A stretch of 7,263 nucleotides of DNA from an uncultured Bacilli bacterium (lineage in GTDB: Bacteria; Bacillota_I; Bacilli_A; RF39; UBA660). The position numbers and the translations under genes are program-made. How positions within the stretch are numbered: the first letter of the stretch is position 1; each line of letters begins with the position of its first letter. Location of the stretch: positions 1-7,263 of the forward strand of contig CANQIY010000048.1 of assembly GCA_947624125.1 (NCBI GenBank). Direction: 5' to 3'. The notes below the pieces were generated by a model. The model was not told the origin of the DNA and ran no database searches. It saw nothing but the letters and a program-made list of their open reading frames with translations. Of this stretch, positions 6,185 to 7,263 are shown piece by piece.

Positions 6185-6742
6185 ATGGAGATAAGACTAG
6201 CAGCCCCTCTTCAAAGGGATAGTGTGGTCGATGGCTTTGGCGTAAGGACGGTTATTTGGACACAGGGTTGTTCACATAATTGTCCTTTTTGTCAAAATCC
6301 TCAAACCCATGATTTTGAAGGTGGAGCATTATTTGATGTTGAAGATATTAAAGATGAAATAAAAAATTTAAAAAATCAAGATGGTATAACACTTAGTGGA
6401 GGAGACCCTTTATTTCAAATCGAAGCAGTTACAGAAATTGCTAAATGTGCTAAAAAATGTGGTCTTAATGTTTGGTGTTATACAGGTTTTACATATGAAA
6501 AAATATTAAATTTAGCCAAAAAAAATCCAATTTATTTAGAATTTCTGCAAAATATCGATGTTTTAGTTGATGGAAAATTTGAAATTGATAAAAGAGATAT
6601 TAATCTTCTTTTTAGAGGTTCTTCTAATCAACGTTTAATAGATATGCCTAAAACTTTAGAAAATAAGAAAATAATTCTTATTCCGGAAAGTGATGGTATT
6701 ATGGAAAAATTTAAACAAAGAAAAGATAAAGTTTATATTTAA
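6185..6742 (+). CDS. nrdG: Anaerobic ribonucleoside-triphosphate reductase activating protein (radical SAM activase)
   Basis: This 185-residue radical SAM enzyme uses a [4Fe-4S] cluster and S-adenosylmethionine to abstract hydrogen from the reductase glycine. Cluster ligands are Cys29, Cys33 and Cys36 (CSHNCPFC). The SAM-contacting motif is LSGGDPL (70-76). Family landmarks include DGFGVRTVIWTQGC (16-29), WCYTGF, LVDGKFEIDKRD and FRGSSNQRLID. The length is typical of NrdG. The start is fixed by AAGGA at 6173-6177, 7 nt upstream and overlapping the stop of the glycyl radical gene, which suggests translational coupling. Here its substrate would be Gly24 of a separate small protein rather than the tail of NrdD, so it may recognise the small protein alone or its complex with NrdD. 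It is the last gene of the operon, with a terminator 24 nt downstream. Confidence 0.95.
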   Translation: MEIRLAAPLQRDSVVDGFGVRTVIWTQGCSHNCPFCQNPQTHDFEGGALFDVEDIKDEIKNLKNQDGITLSGGDPLFQIEAVTEIAKCAKKCGLNVWCYTGFTYEKILNLAKKNPIYLEFLQNIDVLVDGKFEIDKRDINLLFRGSSNQRLIDMPKTLENKKIILIPESDGIMEKFKQRKDKVYI

Positions 6743-6765
6743 ATTTTTTTAGTTAACAACAATTT

Positions 6766-6786
6766 GAGGTTTTAACCTCTTTTTTT
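6766..6786 (+). terminator. Intrinsic terminator of the nrdD operon
   Basis: GAGGT (6766-6770) pairs with ACCTC (6775-6779) around a 4-nt loop, or GAGGTT with AACCTC if the loop closes further. Seven T residues follow (6780-6786). It lies just after nrdG and just before the G-tract promoter, so it insulates the surface gene from operon readthrough. Confidence 0.8.
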
Positions 6787-6796
6787 GTCCCAAAAC

Positions 6797-6824
6797 TTGA
6801 CTCCGGGGGGGGGTATTATATAAT
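6797..6824 (+). promoter_or_regulatory. Putative phase-variable promoter: nine-G tract between -35 and -10
   Basis: The -35 is TTGACT (6797-6802) and the -10 is TATAAT (6819-6824). The 16-nt spacer holds nine consecutive G (6805-6813), the only long G run in a very AT-rich window. One added G would give the optimal 17-nt spacer and one lost G would give 15. Replication slippage on such tracts is a known ON/OFF or graded switch, for example the poly-G spacer of porA in Neisseria meningitidis. Transcription would start near 6831, about 24 nt before the surface-gene ATG. The promoter elements are clear; the switching is inferred from structure. Confidence 0.85.
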
Positions 6825-6839
6825 ACAAAATATAAAATA

Positions 6840-6956
6840 AAGGGAGAAAAAGTAATGCAAGTTATTAACAAAAAGATAATTGTTATTTTTATATGTTTAA
6901 GTATTTTTATATTTGGTTTATATAAATTATTTAATAAAGAAAAAGTAGTATTAGAT
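6840..6956 (+). repeat. Direct repeat, copy 2: RBS plus membrane-anchor segment
   Basis: This is the same unit and orientation as bases 1-117: the first 77 bases are identical, with two mismatches by base 117 of the unit. It includes AAGGGAG (6840-6846) and the anchor codons. The two copies are 6839 bp apart and could support gene conversion or unequal recombination within the family. Confidence 0.9.
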
Positions 6957-7263
6957 AATGTAATATTAGATATAAAGAATACTAAAGATAGTTTAGCTAT
7001 TTATATAGAGAAGTATGATGCAGAAGGTAATGCATCTTATGTAGAAAGTGAAGATAGTACATTTCCAATAGAAGACTATGTATATAATAAAACTTTAAGT
7101 GGATGCTTAGATAATAATAGTAACGAAGTGGAAGATGCATTGAAATATGATTATGTAAGTAAAGAATTAAATTTAAGAGTAAATAAACCAGTCACATGTT
7201 ATGTGTATTATGATTATAAAGGTGATGGTACAGAAAAAGTACCATACAAAATAAGAAGTATCG
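6855..7263 (+). CDS. Membrane-anchored surface protein, paralogue of the first gene (3' end beyond window)
   Basis: The first 136 residues are visible and the frame is still open at the window edge. Residues 1-22 are identical to the protein at 16-1350, including the anchor. Residues 23-34 differ at only one position (Tyr23 for Phe) and share LFNKEKVVLD. After that similarity falls to scattered positions such as AIY, FP, and two cysteines (Cys84 in LSGCLD, Cys115 in VTCYVYYD) matching C82 and C112 of the first copy. It is therefore a diverged family member with the same topology and a variable exposed region. Expression should depend on the G-tract promoter at 6797-6824. The start is supported by AAGGGAG at 6840-6846. 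Function is unknown; a phase-variable surface antigen or adhesin-like role is inferred only from promoter type and location. Confidence 0.85.
   Translation, partial: MQVINKKIIVIFICLSIFIFGLYKLFNKEKVVLDNVILDIKNTKDSLAIYIEKYDAEGNASYVESEDSTFPIEDYVYNKTLSGCLDNNSNEVEDALKYDYVSKELNLRVNKPVTCYVYYDYKGDGTEKVPYKIRSI

Noticed and set aside
6805..6813. G run as a sequencing or assembly artefact
   Set aside because: The exact length may be uncertain in reads, but the tract is framed by good -35 and -10 elements at near-ideal spacing, which an artefact would not produce.

Overview
The window is strongly AT-rich and uses the standard code: Trp is TGG, and all six complete genes end in TAA. It carries firmicute-type Shine-Dalgarno sites, consensus sigma-A-like promoters, a cell-wall gene (murC), a bacterial lipoprotein and an oxygen-sensitive class III ribonucleotide reductase. 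This suggests a strictly or mostly anaerobic, walled, low-GC Bacillota-type bacterium, perhaps one of the small-genome gut Bacilli (Erysipelotrichia or RF39-like). The lineage is an inference from composition and gene style only.

Layout, left to right. (1) 1-1350: ribosome binding site and complete gene for a membrane-anchored extracellular protein. (2) 1358-2033: a perfect-consensus promoter and a cyclophilin-type peptidyl-prolyl isomerase lipoprotein. (3) A 15-bp AT hairpin at 2015-2053, shared by the convergent ends of the isomerase gene and murC. (4) 2046-3407, minus strand: murC, probably starting at TTG. (5) An intergenic region of about 290 bp between the divergent murC and nrdD, holding a perfect 14-bp inverted repeat with an 88-bp gap. 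(6) 3700-6742: a three-gene anaerobic ribonucleotide reductase operon, followed by a terminator. (7) 6797-7263: a promoter with nine consecutive G in its spacer, driving a second, incomplete copy of the surface gene from (1).

Two observations stand out. First, the anaerobic reductase is split. The 757-residue NrdD ends after its zinc-type cysteines without a glycyl radical motif. That motif (RRITGYLVG, then NNAKR and DRVKH) lies on a separate 57-residue polypeptide at 6001-6174. This small gene has its own near-perfect Shine-Dalgarno and sits between nrdD and nrdG. The architecture recalls the detachable glycyl radical protein YfiD/GrcA of pyruvate formate-lyase, but here it would serve a ribonucleotide reductase.

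Second, the promoter at 6797-6824 has TTGACT and TATAAT separated by 16 nt, nine of them a G run. Gain of one G would give the optimal 17-nt spacer. This is the arrangement expected of a slipped-strand, phase-variable promoter (precedent: porA of Neisseria meningitidis). It controls a surface-protein family whose two copies here share an identical 77-bp start covering the ribosome binding site and membrane anchor, and then diverge.

The three core functions (protein folding, peptidoglycan precursor synthesis, anaerobic dNTP synthesis) therefore sit between two direct copies of a probably variable surface-gene family.
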